Below the pieces are notes generated by a model that saw only the letters and a list, made by a program, of their open reading frames with translations, did not search any database and was not told the DNA's origin. The position numbers were made by a program, and so were the translations under genes. A DNA stretch of 58,850 bases, from contig CALGNZ010000096.1 in the NCBI GenBank assembly GCA_937957915.1, forward strand, positions 1 through 58,850. Direction: 5' to 3'. Source of the stretch: an uncultured Granulosicoccaceae bacterium. GTDB lineage: Bacteria > Pseudomonadota > Gammaproteobacteria > Granulosicoccales > Granulosicoccaceae. Positions within the stretch are counted from its first letter, which is position 1. Each line of letters begins with the position of its first letter. Below, piece by piece: positions 48,818 through 57,694 of the stretch.

Positions 48818-49888
48818 ATGAAAAAACTTGACATCTCACACGACACCTCGGAATTCGAGGTGGCGGCTCAGTTGACTGACGACGGCAATATTAGCCAATC
48901 GTGTGCAATCGATATTATTCATCTGCTTGATACACAAGGCTTTGCGGTCATTACCGGCTTGCTCACCGAGGGCGAGGCAAATCACGGCCTGTCAATGGTG
49001 CGCCACTACCTGGAAGACCCGGAACGACAAAAAGGTGAATTCGCAAGCCAGACCGATATGTTGTATGGCCGACGCGACTTCTGCCCGTTACCGTCAAACC
49101 CTGATGTGTTGTCCTATGCCGCAACTTTCGCACAACGTTTGCAACCGGCGATCAGCGAATACTGCGGTACTACACGCAAGGTGTTGGAAATTTCAACAAT
49201 GACCAGCTACCGTGGTGCGTCACATCAATACATTCACCGCGATCCTGATGGAGTTCTGTGCCTGTTCGCCGCTGTTGACGATATCAGTCCGGAGCAAGGC
49301 GGTACTGTGTTTGTTCCCGGTACGCATAAGTACAGCGGCGCCGACATGATGTTTGACGGGCAGGCTGATTTTTTAACACGCCTCTATCAGGCGAAGTGCA
49401 ATTACTCAATACTAAAGCACAACCTGAAGACACTCTGGGGGCTGTATAAATCCAACGCGTTCACCCTTAATCGACGCGAGTTGCTTGACCGTGTTTTCTC
49501 AACCCGCTACGACAACCATCAACCAAATCTGTTTCGGTTTGTACTGGGTAAAAACTCCGTTTTCAGCTTTAGCCCGCGTACACTGCTGCAGATCAAAAAG
49601 CATCGGCAAACGTTAGCAAAATACTTTCGTCTGGTTCAAACCGCACCGCCCAAAGGCACTGTTATTCTATATAGAAGCGATATGCTTCATGCAGGCCCGG
49701 ACAATCACACCGACAATCCGCGATATTTCTTTGGTATGAGCATCGCTCGAGATGTGGTGTTTGAAGAGCAGTGGCGCGAAGGATATTCATCTCACGAGTC
49801 GCTGCTGGAGAACCCGCAAAATTATGGCGATCTACTGAAATATCAGACGGAAACAGGTAATACCGCCGATTATGCAAAGGCAGGTTAG
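48818..49888 (+). CDS. Phytanoyl-CoA dioxygenase (PhyH) family protein
   Basis: The 356-aa protein has the Fe(II)/2-oxoglutarate dioxygenase pattern: HRD (ASHQYIHRDPDGV, about residues 135-145) as the HxD-like metal site, GGTVFVPGTHKYSG, the distal His in SDMLHAGPDN, and the 2-oxoglutarate Arg in NPRYFFGMSIAR. PhyH proteins hydroxylate lipids or natural-product intermediates. It lies 45 bases after the flippase gene and 51 bases before the GNAT gene, so it probably modifies the same lipid or polymer. Confidence 0.88.
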   Translation: MKKLDISHDTSEFEVAAQLTDDGNISQSCAIDIIHLLDTQGFAVITGLLTEGEANHGLSMVRHYLEDPERQKGEFASQTDMLYGRRDFCPLPSNPDVLSYAATFAQRLQPAISEYCGTTRKVLEISTMTSYRGASHQYIHRDPDGVLCLFAAVDDISPEQGGTVFVPGTHKYSGADMMFDGQADFLTRLYQAKCNYSILKHNLKTLWGLYKSNAFTLNRRELLDRVFSTRYDNHQPNLFRFVLGKNSVFSFSPRTLLQIKKHRQTLAKYFRLVQTAPPKGTVILYRSDMLHAGPDNHTDNPRYFFGMSIARDVVFEEQWREGYSSHESLLENPQNYGDLLKYQTETGNTADYAKAG

Positions 49889-49939
49889 GCGCCTGAGCAT
49901 GCAGAATATCTCACAACCTTGACAGAGCATTCCGGCCTT

Positions 49940-51067
49940 ATGAACTCAAAAGGTGTAAGTACAACTTCCAGCACATCGGTTGATCCTGAAGACTGGAGTA
50001 CAGTGCTGGAATCTGTCTCTCCGGAACATCAGTTTCTGAGCCACCACTGGTATGATGTCTGGAGCCGTGCCTATGCGGCAAACGATGAAGGTATGCAACC
50101 GGTGGTGTATTCGGCGAGTATTAAATCCGAAGCAGAGCCCCGCAAAAAAGACAATCTGTTCCCCTGTGTACTGCGGAACCGTATGGGTATAGATGTGCTT
50201 TCCATGGCTGGCTACTACTATCCATTTCGAACGTTCCTCTGTCATCCGGATGTCAGATCCACTGCAATCGACCAGTTTGCCTCACTCGTGCACAACGAAA
50301 CAAACGCCACGCTCCTGCTTGTCGGTCCACTTCAGGTTAACGACGAAATCAGCAAGCCGTTGCAAAGGTCGTTTCAACAACTGAAATGGCGCGTTAGTGA
50401 CGTCAGCGCTGGCGCACAACAAGTTGTGAACCTCCCCGCCACCGTTGAAGCGTATCGTGCTTCTTTGAGTCGCAACCTGCGTAAAAACCATGACCGACGC
50501 AAACGTTCACTGGAGGCAATGGGACAATTCGACATCTCCTACTTCAATAACTGCACTGCGGAAGTCTGGGATCAGGCGATTGAACGTTGTGCGGAAGTCG
50601 AGTCAAACAGCTGGCTCGCTATCGACGGTGACGGCAAAACACGAGTGCACGGACGCGAGTCATTCTGGAAAAGCTATGCAGCTCACGAAGACGGATCCAG
50701 ACGTCTGTCAGTGTGGGTTGTGTCTCTGGACGAAAAGCCTATTGCGTACAGCCTTGCTATCGACTCCGGAGCCTGCCGTTACAGCATCTCTGGTCAGTAC
50801 GACGAAAGCTATAAAAAACACGGCGTCGGCATCATCGCCGATATGAGTATGTTCGAGCAAGCCATTGAATCCGGTAAAACCGTAGTAAACATGGGCGATG
50901 GCGAGTCAGACTACAAAAAACGCTGGGGTGCCGAGCCCAGTGCCGAGCTACAGTCGCTGTATATATTCAGACCGTCTGTCATTGGCCGGCTGGGCTATAT
51001 TGCCTTTCGAACCCTGGAGACACTGCGTCACTCACGTCTGTTCTATCGACTGAACCGCTACTTTTGA
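49940..51067 (+). CDS. BioF2/CelD-like GNAT acyltransferase
   Basis: The product of 375 aa (or 382 from a TTG at 49919) has the Acetyltransf_6 fold shared by FemAB and CelD-type proteins. Segments are FLSHHWYDVWSRAYAA near the start, SRNLRKNHDRRKRSLE at about residues 185-200, and the GNAT core KPIAYSLAIDSGACRYSISGQYDESYKKHGVGIIADM, ending MGDGESDYKKRW. Such enzymes transfer an acyl group to a cell-surface polymer or lipid carrier. It is the third gene of the flippase operon. A 10-bp perfect hairpin lies 60 bases after its end. Confidence 0.85.
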   Translation: MNSKGVSTTSSTSVDPEDWSTVLESVSPEHQFLSHHWYDVWSRAYAANDEGMQPVVYSASIKSEAEPRKKDNLFPCVLRNRMGIDVLSMAGYYYPFRTFLCHPDVRSTAIDQFASLVHNETNATLLLVGPLQVNDEISKPLQRSFQQLKWRVSDVSAGAQQVVNLPATVEAYRASLSRNLRKNHDRRKRSLEAMGQFDISYFNNCTAEVWDQAIERCAEVESNSWLAIDGDGKTRVHGRESFWKSYAAHEDGSRRLSVWVVSLDEKPIAYSLAIDSGACRYSISGQYDESYKKHGVGIIADMSMFEQAIESGKTVVNMGDGESDYKKRWGAEPSAELQSLYIFRPSVIGRLGYIAFRTLETLRHSRLFYRLNRYF

Positions 51068-51126
51068 TTTAGTGTTTGCAATTACCGCTACCAGTAGCTG
51101 ATCAGGCTGCACTGGCCAGATCACAA

Positions 51127-51149
51127 CGAGCTTCCGTTGCGGAAGCTCG
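51127..51149. terminator. Perfect hairpin between convergent genes
   Basis: CGAGCTTCCG (51127-51136) and CGGAAGCTCG (51140-51149) form a 10-bp stem with a 3-base loop, between the GNAT gene and the convergent PEGA lipoprotein gene. It lacks a T-run on either side, so it is probably a bidirectional terminator-like or 3'-end stabilising element rather than a textbook intrinsic terminator. Confidence 0.6.
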
Positions 51150-51179
51150 CGTAAGGCTCGCAGTTTGACGCCCCTGTAT

Positions 51180-51692
51180 TCAGGAGACCGGAATCAGCTG
51201 ACCGATCTTAGTCAGTTTTGGATCGGGCTTAAGCACCACATCAATCCATATATCAATGCCTTCAGGACTGCCTTCAGGACTGCTCTCCGGGCCGCCTTCA
51301 GCGCGTGCTGACATTGCTGCGGTGGCCTCGTTTTCCGGCAGTTTGTAGGTATACATAGCGCCTGAAGACATATCGATTACCAGGCCTATAATACCGCCGA
51401 ACATAATATTACCCCAGACCCAGCCGTTTATTTTTCTGTTAAGGGCAATGTCCTGCCGCTCAAACCCGTCAAGCTCAATACCGACAATCGCTTCTGTTGA
51501 TTTTCGTCTCAGGCTCAGTGTTACCGGCGTGTTGCCCGCCTGCTTACCATTAAGTGTGACCAGGGCACTGCTCGGACTGCTCGCGACATAAACACTTTGA
51601 TTTTCACCAGTTACAATACTGGCACAACCGACGAGCAGAAAACACCAGGAAAGGACAGACGGCAAAATCACGTGTCGAACGATACGCTGCAT
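51180..51692 (-). CDS. PEGA-domain lipoprotein
   Basis: The 170-aa protein has a signal peptide with lipobox LLVGC (Cys23). The PEGA-type repeat is SVYVASSPSSALVTLNGKQAGNTPVTLSL. A second hydrophobic segment, GNIMFGGIIGLVIDMSSG, follows. The C-terminal region carries a Glu/Ser/Pro repeat (ESSPEGSPEG). PEGA lipoproteins are envelope proteins, often with unknown partners. It is downstream, in the same direction, of two further envelope genes (51812 and 52322), about 119 bp away, and may be part of that cluster. Confidence 0.85.
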   Translation of the reverse strand: MQRIVRHVILPSVLSWCFLLVGCASIVTGENQSVYVASSPSSALVTLNGKQAGNTPVTLSLRRKSTEAIVGIELDGFERQDIALNRKINGWVWGNIMFGGIIGLVIDMSSGAMYTYKLPENEATAAMSARAEGGPESSPEGSPEGIDIWIDVVLKPDPKLTKIGQLIPVS

Positions 51693-51811
51693 AAGTATTA
51701 CTCCTGTTACTCAATTAAATTCATCAGCAGGTATCACATGATCAGAATCGAGAGGTTACAACTGCGCTGTGGGAGAACCAGCGCGTTACTGCCAGATTGC
51801 CAGTTTACTCA

Positions 51812-52318
51812 TTACCGATAGTGCTGCAAATACTGCTGATACTTTTTCGCCCCGCCTGACCAACCACAATTGCTCAAATACGAGTTAGTAAAACCGGCCA
51901 AACTATACTGATGCAATTGCGCAGTACCAGAATCTATTTTCAGGTTTGCACCTGCAACCAGTTGTGCGATCAGTTTCCAGAACTCAGGTTCCTGACTCGA
52001 AAACTCATATTTTCTGCCGAGCCGATTTACAGCGAGGTTAATGACCGGGAGCCTATCAACAGTTAGTGACAACGTTGTTGTATTTTCGTCAATAATTTCC
52101 TCGTCGAAATAGAGTGTAGACACTCCATCGAAATGACACAACACCCTGAGCTTGCTGACGGGTCTGGACTTACTCACTGTGGACATATAGCCATAGGTAT
52201 TTCCGCTCACTGATTTATCATTGAGATATCCACTCCAGTCCTGCGCATCAGCAAGCGCGGATTGACAGAATAGAAACAGCGCTAAAAGCAGCACTTCGCA
52301 ACAGTGCTTTGCGACCAT
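51812..52318 (-). CDS. Secreted protein, TagO/VasI-like pattern
   Basis: The 168-aa protein has a signal peptide (LLLALFLFCQSALA). The body contains SKLRVLCHFDGVSTLYFDEEI, a central LAVNRLGRKYEFSS, then QLVAGANLKIDSG, and LAGFTNSYLSNCGW near the end. A Cys strand, a basic stretch and a final F/G-Cys pattern parallels the partial protein at 1-707. Both recall TagO/VasI accessory proteins; this is inference. The start is 3 bases after the stop of the 7TM-SH3 gene, so they are coupled. Confidence 0.65.
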   Translation of the reverse strand: MVAKHCCEVLLLALFLFCQSALADAQDWSGYLNDKSVSGNTYGYMSTVSKSRPVSKLRVLCHFDGVSTLYFDEEIIDENTTTLSLTVDRLPVINLAVNRLGRKYEFSSQEPEFWKLIAQLVAGANLKIDSGTAQLHQYSLAGFTNSYLSNCGWSGGAKKYQQYLQHYR

Positions 52319-52321
52319 TAG

Positions 52322-53875
52322 TTAACCTGCTCTGTTTTTTGAAAGCGATGACAACGCCTCCACTGCCACCTGTGAATGATGTACGTAGCCTTCAATTCCG
52401 TCGATGGCGCGGATGCGGAACCATTCACCATTAGTCGACAGTGCCAAAACTCGTTCGCCACGCCGCAACCAGCCTGGTGGAAGCACTGAATCATGCGCCT
52501 GCTCGAGTATCGCAATATCACTGATCACCACCAGCTGCGCAAAGGGATCATCTTCGTCCAGCACCAGATAATCCTGCGCCATCACTGGTTGATAATGCTT
52601 GCGCGACAACCTCGGTGAATTTAGATCCCGAGGTCCGTCGACCACTCGCGGGGGAACGACTGACAGTGCTTCGTAGGCCTGAACAGGTGATTCGGCAGGC
52701 AATTCGGCAGACGCAGAAAACAGCGCCGCCTGTCTGTCAGCCTGCTGTTCGACCTGCACCTCAGGCCGCCGCGAAGAGATGGCTCCGGCAACCTGATCTT
52801 GCTGTGTCTGTGCTGCTGTGGCACTAAGCCATTTCATCACCTGAGCTCGCGCCTGGATGGCCTGTGGATCTGAACTATGCAGAATCTTCGGCGCCGAGGC
52901 ATTGCCCTGACCAACGGTTCGAACAGGGTTAATGGCCACCACAACTATTTGCGGAATCTGGTTCACCGAGTCATGTGATCGCAGGCCAAACGGGTCATTG
53001 TCACTCGCGGGCTCCGGTACTGAAGGTAGTGACGATAATAGAGTGACTGCCGAGTCCACTTGGTCCCCGGCAACAGAGAGCGTTTGCGTATCACTGCTGC
53101 TGTATTCCCTTGCCGGTGTTGCAACAGCAGACGAATTGGCACCCAGCCAGTTAAAGGCAAACACAAAAGCACCACACACGATGACGACATCAGCGGTCGT
53201 TCGCAGACCTGAAAACAAAGGCGACGCTGAAATGTTGCGCACCGAATCACGGCTGACGTGAGCACTTGCATTATTTCGAGCACGCCCGAGAACAATCGCT
53301 ACTATAAACGCAAGATACAAGGTAAACAGATAGAGAGGATAGGCCAGCAATGTCAGGTCAAGTGCACCGACTGAAAAAATTGCACAAGCAGAGGCGATAA
53401 ACGAAACAACCCACGTAACCAGCGTTTCACTTTCAGGGTCTCTGTAGGCTTTTACGACCGTTGCCATCCCTCCCAACAGACTGATGCTGATGGTAATGGC
53501 TAATGCATAGGCCGCATTGTCAGTGAGGTACCAGAGCAACAACCCGATGCTTGCGGCGACTAAAATCAAACAGTCCGACTTGCTTAGAAACCGACCTTTC
53601 CCCACCCAAATGGATAACACAAAAACGATGATCGTGCCGGTGATCTGCACCCCCGCAAACCACAGTGACGAAGTTGCTCCCTCGAAAACCTGAGACACGA
53701 AGGCGATCGAACCAAGCACCGACCAGATTAACCATGAGGCTCGCTGCGGTTCGGTTCTCCGCGCGACAGTATCCAGAATATACGGGATATAGGCAAAGGT
53801 GCTAAGCACGCCAGACGCAACGCCAAAAAACAACAACATCTGTGCGGATGTTAAAGAATCCATCAGCGGGTACAT
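52322..53875 (-). CDS. Seven-TM (PQ-loop-like) and SH3 fusion protein
   Basis: From the ATG at 53875 (GGAG nine bases upstream; an earlier in-frame ATG lies at 53899) the product has 517 aa. The first ~210 residues have about six or seven helices with a PQ-loop-like repeat (LSTFAYIPYILDTVARRTEPQRASWLIWSVLG). A further helix follows at about 225-245, then a long Ser/Ala/Gln-rich periplasmic linker (about 250-430). The last ~70 residues are a bacterial SH3-type domain (LRRGERVLALSTNGEWFRIR, then GIEGYVHHSQV). The fusion suggests a membrane protein that binds the cell wall. It is followed by the coupled secreted protein gene. Confidence 0.7.
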   Translation of the reverse strand: MYPLMDSLTSAQMLLFFGVASGVLSTFAYIPYILDTVARRTEPQRASWLIWSVLGSIAFVSQVFEGATSSLWFAGVQITGTIIVFVLSIWVGKGRFLSKSDCLILVAASIGLLLWYLTDNAAYALAITISISLLGGMATVVKAYRDPESETLVTWVVSFIASACAIFSVGALDLTLLAYPLYLFTLYLAFIVAIVLGRARNNASAHVSRDSVRNISASPLFSGLRTTADVVIVCGAFVFAFNWLGANSSAVATPAREYSSSDTQTLSVAGDQVDSAVTLLSSLPSVPEPASDNDPFGLRSHDSVNQIPQIVVVAINPVRTVGQGNASAPKILHSSDPQAIQARAQVMKWLSATAAQTQQDQVAGAISSRRPEVQVEQQADRQAALFSASAELPAESPVQAYEALSVVPPRVVDGPRDLNSPRLSRKHYQPVMAQDYLVLDEDDPFAQLVVISDIAILEQAHDSVLPPGWLRRGERVLALSTNGEWFRIRAIDGIEGYVHHSQVAVEALSSLSKNRAG

Positions 53876-54134
53876 GATATGCATCTCCATTGCGTACACT
53901 GTTTTCAGGCTACATCTTCAAGAATTGGCTACTCGCAGGGAACGAGTCCAACTGGACCAGGTTAAGCAATTACCGCTCAACTCTGCGCCTCGAATTGCAT
54001 CCGCTGGAACTCATTTCCAGCCGACACTTTTACCTGCAGAGTTACGGCATGCCTACGATGCGATCCGAGCAGTAAATATGGCAAAAATCGGGCTGCAATA
54101 AAAGGTAATATTACCGAGAGAGCACCAAACCCAG

Positions 54135-54737
54135 ATGAATATTCTCAAAACCCTCATTGTTTGTGCGGCACTCGCTGTTTCCGCGTGCAACAAAGCCAAA
54201 CTTGATGCAGTACCTCGCCACGCCACAATTCTCGCATTTGGCGACAGCCTGACCGCAGGCAAAGGCACCAGCAAGGAATCCAGCTACCCCGCCGTGCTGG
54301 CTCAGTTGTCGGGGCGGAAGGTAGTCAACGCCGGAGTTTCCGGTGAAACCACCGCCGCTGGTTTGCGCCGATTACCCGCCATTCTCGATAAAACCAACCC
54401 CGAGTTGCTATTGTTAATGCACGGTGGCAACGATATTCTGCGCAACCTCGGCGCCGCGCAGGCCAAAGCCAATCTGGCAGCGATGATCGAGTTGGCAGCA
54501 GACCGGCGGATCCAGGTTGTATTGATTGGTGTGCCCGAGAAAAAACTGCTGTCATCGTCAGCCCCCTACTACAAAGAACTGGCGGAGGAGTTCAACCTGG
54601 TGCTGGAAGAAAGCCTTATTTCAAAGTTGCTGAAAAAGCCTGCGCTAAAGTCAGATGCTGTGCACTTTAATGCCGAAGGCTACAGCGAAATCGCCAAATC
54701 GCTGCACAATCTGCTGCAGGACCGCGGCGCCCTGTAA
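54135..54737 (+). CDS. GDSL-family esterase/lysophospholipase, lipoprotein
   Basis: The 200-aa protein has a signal peptide with lipobox AVSAC (Cys18). SGNH-hydrolase blocks are AFGDSLTAGKG (nucleophile Ser), NAGVSGETTAAG, MHGGNDILRN and the C-terminal DAVHFNAEGY with the Asp-His pair. It resembles TesA/arylesterases but is lipid-anchored. The gene stands alone, 3 bases from the convergent aldo/keto reductase gene. Confidence 0.92.
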   Translation: MNILKTLIVCAALAVSACNKAKLDAVPRHATILAFGDSLTAGKGTSKESSYPAVLAQLSGRKVVNAGVSGETTAAGLRRLPAILDKTNPELLLLMHGGNDILRNLGAAQAKANLAAMIELAADRRIQVVLIGVPEKKLLSSSAPYYKELAEEFNLVLEESLISKLLKKPALKSDAVHFNAEGYSEIAKSLHNLLQDRGAL

Positions 54738-54740
54738 CTC

Positions 54741-55730
54741 CTAGCTCTTGCTAAGGGTGGCCTGAATAGACTGAACGCGAGCAAGCGCTTGCTGATCCAG
54801 CGGACCAAGATTGACCGCTGCCGCTGCAAGCTGCAATTGCTCCAGGGTGGCGATTCCAATTTCGGTGGTGGGCAGCATCGGGTTAGAAATCACATAGCGC
54901 ACAGCCAGTTCGGGCAGAGAGCCGGCAACACCGTCGGTAATTAGTGGCGAGAATAACAATCCACGCCGCACATCAGTTGCATAGTCTGTATCTGATCCGA
55001 TAGGGGCAACCTCGGGCATACCAAGCGGGTGTCTTGACTCCGAGCCAGTCAGCGCACCACCTGCCAGCACCCGCACACCGATTGCTCCAACGCCATGAGC
55101 CTCGGATACCTTTAACAGCTCTTTGTAATCCTGCGATGGAAAATCTGCAGACACGGCCTCACCCGCCGAGGGCACCAGCAGGTTATAGAATATTTGAGCA
55201 CTGTCGAGCTTGTCAGACTGAACCAGTTGCAGCAACTGATCAGTATCGCCTTTGGCAGTGAATCCAATGTAGCGGGTTTTACCGGCATCGCGCAGCTTTT
55301 CAAACGCAGGAATCACTTCATTGAGTACCTGATCAGCGGTGATCGCTCCATGCCTGTCAGGCTCACCGATGGTATTGTGCAATTGAAACAAATCAACATG
55401 ATCAAGCTTCAGGCGTTCCAGGCTCGCATTTATTGACTGCTCGACGTAGCTTGCCGCATTGTTAATTTCCGCCTTTGGCAGCCCGACTTTGCTGCTGACA
55501 ACAAGGCCCTCTTTATTGCCGGCCAGTGCACGACCCAGATTGGTTTCAGAGGCACCGTTGCCATAACTGGGCGCCGTATCGAAAAAATTTATGCCGTTGT
55601 CGCGTGCCCACGCCACCGCACGATCCTGGTCGGCGGCCCTGCCTTTGGTCATCAGACCACCAACAGCTCCACAGCCGAAGGTGAGACGGGATACATCAAG
55701 ATCGGTGCGGCCAAAGCGATGCATTTCCAT
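54741..55730 (-). CDS. Aldo/keto reductase
   Basis: The 329-aa protein has the (beta/alpha)8 AKR fold. The expected catalytic tetrad residues are in FFDTAPSYGNGASE (Asp, Tyr), SSKVGL (Lys) and DHVDLFQLHN (His). It reduces aldehydes or ketones with NADPH; the substrate is unknown. The C-terminal LGPLDQQALARVQ is typical. It is divergent from the exonuclease III gene. Confidence 0.93.
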   Translation of the reverse strand: MEMHRFGRTDLDVSRLTFGCGAVGGLMTKGRAADQDRAVAWARDNGINFFDTAPSYGNGASETNLGRALAGNKEGLVVSSKVGLPKAEINNAASYVEQSINASLERLKLDHVDLFQLHNTIGEPDRHGAITADQVLNEVIPAFEKLRDAGKTRYIGFTAKGDTDQLLQLVQSDKLDSAQIFYNLLVPSAGEAVSADFPSQDYKELLKVSEAHGVGAIGVRVLAGGALTGSESRHPLGMPEVAPIGSDTDYATDVRRGLLFSPLITDGVAGSLPELAVRYVISNPMLPTTEIGIATLEQLQLAAAAVNLGPLDQQALARVQSIQATLSKS

Positions 55731-55888
55731 AACGTTCGATACCAGATAAGGCGAGTCAATGTAAAAGACTAACTTACTCCGGCGTCATGTACCAGACACG
55801 GTTTTTCGCAACGGACGGGAAACCCGATCAATGTGCACGGCAGGCGATGTACAATCAACCGTCGAAGCTGCGTAGTAGTAAACAAGCT

Positions 55889-56641
55889 ATGAAAATTGTC
55901 ACCTGGAACGTCAACGGTCTTCGCTCGGCGATGCGCAAAGGGTTCACCGAATCCATGGAGGTGCTCGATGCCGATGTCATCTGTCTGCAGGAGATCAAGT
56001 CCGAAGCTGAACAAATACGTGGCCCGGTACTGCACGGTTACAACGAGTACTGGAATAGCTCAACGGCAAAAAAAGGCTACAGCGGTACAATGATTCTTGC
56101 TCGTGAAGAACTACGTTGCAGCAACGGCTTCGACACACCGGCATTCGATGCTGAAGGCCGCGCCATCACCGCAGAATTCGACGACTTCTATCTGGTTAAT
56201 GTTTATACGCCCAACTCACAATCGGGCTTAAAGCGGTTGCCGTACCGACTCGAATGGGAGCAGACACTGCGCAACTATATGCTTGAACTTGAATCACACA
56301 AGCCGGTTATCCTGTGTGGCGATCTGAATGTGGCGCACCAGGAAATTGACCTTGCACACCCTGCCCGCAATCGCGGAAAGTCCGGCTTTTCAGAACCTGA
56401 GCGAGAGCAACTCGAGAAACTGTTTGCGCACGGTTACATGGACGCGTTTCGTCTGTTTGAACAAGGCGGCGAGCACTACACATTCTGGCGTTTCAACAAA
56501 GGTACACGAGAAAAGAACCTCGGCTGGCGCATCGACTATTTCTGTGTATCCAAAGCGCTTGACGACAAAGTGCACAACTGCTTTCACCGGCCGGACATCA
56601 TGGGCTCTGACCATTGCCCGGTGATACTCGAGCTACTTTAA
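55889..56641 (+). CDS. xth: Exodeoxyribonuclease III (AP endonuclease)
   Basis: XthA cuts DNA at abasic sites and removes 3'-blocking groups. The ATG at 55889 (MKIVTWNVNGLRS) gives 250 aa; the frame extends upstream without homology. Catalytic segments are WNVNGLR, CLQEIKSE (metal-binding Glu), NVYTPN, CGDLNVAHQEIDL (Asp/Asn), GWRIDYF and the final GSDHCPVILEL with Asp-His. It is followed 18 bases later by the PotD-like gene, with which it may be cotranscribed. Confidence 0.95.
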   Translation: MKIVTWNVNGLRSAMRKGFTESMEVLDADVICLQEIKSEAEQIRGPVLHGYNEYWNSSTAKKGYSGTMILAREELRCSNGFDTPAFDAEGRAITAEFDDFYLVNVYTPNSQSGLKRLPYRLEWEQTLRNYMLELESHKPVILCGDLNVAHQEIDLAHPARNRGKSGFSEPEREQLEKLFAHGYMDAFRLFEQGGEHYTFWRFNKGTREKNLGWRIDYFCVSKALDDKVHNCFHRPDIMGSDHCPVILELL

Positions 56642-56659
56642 CAACAAGGCAAACAGTCT

Positions 56660-57694
56660 ATGAATATACTGTGCTGGGAAGGCTACGAGTCAGACGAAAT
56701 ACTTGGCGAGTTTGCCCGTAAACATAACATTGAAACTCGCGCACAAACCCTGTTGAGCGACACCGCAACAGCGCACGCATTGCTGGATGACAGTACACTG
56801 CAACAATGGGATGTACTCAATATTAACAACCCGTGGATCAGAAATTTCCTTTGCCAGCACAATAAAATTCGAGCACTTGATAGCGAACGATTTGGCAGCA
56901 CGCTGAACAATCTGTTGCCCGAGTTTGATCGCCTTGTGCACTGGGCGCACGATAACAACGGCAACATCGCCGGTGTCTGTCAGCGCTTCGGGGCGTTTAA
57001 CCTGGTGGTGAATACAAATCGTATCGATGAGCAGACGGCACAGGATCAGGGATTCAACCTGGCACATGACAGGAACCTTCGATTGGGTATCCTGAGTTAC
57101 GATGACTTCAATATATTTCACATCTGTCTGGGTGCGGAGCTAAACCCGTTTGTCGAACTCGATAACACCGCGCTGGAAAAATTCAGCACTGTCGCATCAG
57201 ACTGGTTTGGCAGATCTGCTATAACCACCGATGATCACACAGCGTTAAACCGCGCACTGCAGTCAGGCAAAATTGATTTCTATATCAGTGGCGGAGTCTA
57301 CACTGTGTCTGAGGCAAGGCTTGCCGGGCACACCAATTTACGCGCTATAACACCAACACACGGCTGCATTGAAGACAAGGGCGGTATCGTGTTTGCAGAA
57401 ATAACCAGCGCGCTAAACCATGCACATTCGTCACCCTATGCAGATGATTTTCTCGAATTTATTGTGCAACCCGACATCGCCTATCAGATTGCAGTAACTG
57501 CTAATACATTAAACCCGGTCGCACAAATGGCTAACCCGGAAGTGTTCGCCAAATTTACCAAACGACAACTCGACGCCATACAATGGGAAACACTATCGGC
57601 TGACATTGAGCGATGTGCCATGTATCAAATTCCACCATGCCATCGGGCGCTGCAAGAACGCCTGCAATCAGCACGCAGCCATGTAACACCATAG
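56660..57694 (+). CDS. Leaderless PotD-like solute-binding protein
   Basis: The 344-aa protein matches the type 1 periplasmic binding fold of polyamine binders: MNILCWEGYESDEILGEFARKHNI at its start, DVLNINNPWIRNFL, GAFNLVVNTNRIDEQ and the C-terminal FIVQPDIAYQIAVTANTLNP. Here the mature-like sequence starts at Met1, so there is no signal peptide and the protein should be cytosolic. AAGG is 12 bases upstream. The gene is 18 bases after xth and ends one base before the convergent GlxA-type regulator gene. It may be a cytosolic sensor or a decayed transporter part. Confidence 0.78.
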   Translation: MNILCWEGYESDEILGEFARKHNIETRAQTLLSDTATAHALLDDSTLQQWDVLNINNPWIRNFLCQHNKIRALDSERFGSTLNNLLPEFDRLVHWAHDNNGNIAGVCQRFGAFNLVVNTNRIDEQTAQDQGFNLAHDRNLRLGILSYDDFNIFHICLGAELNPFVELDNTALEKFSTVASDWFGRSAITTDDHTALNRALQSGKIDFYISGGVYTVSEARLAGHTNLRAITPTHGCIEDKGGIVFAEITSALNHAHSSPYADDFLEFIVQPDIAYQIAVTANTLNPVAQMANPEVFAKFTKRQLDAIQWETLSADIERCAMYQIPPCHRALQERLQSARSHVTP

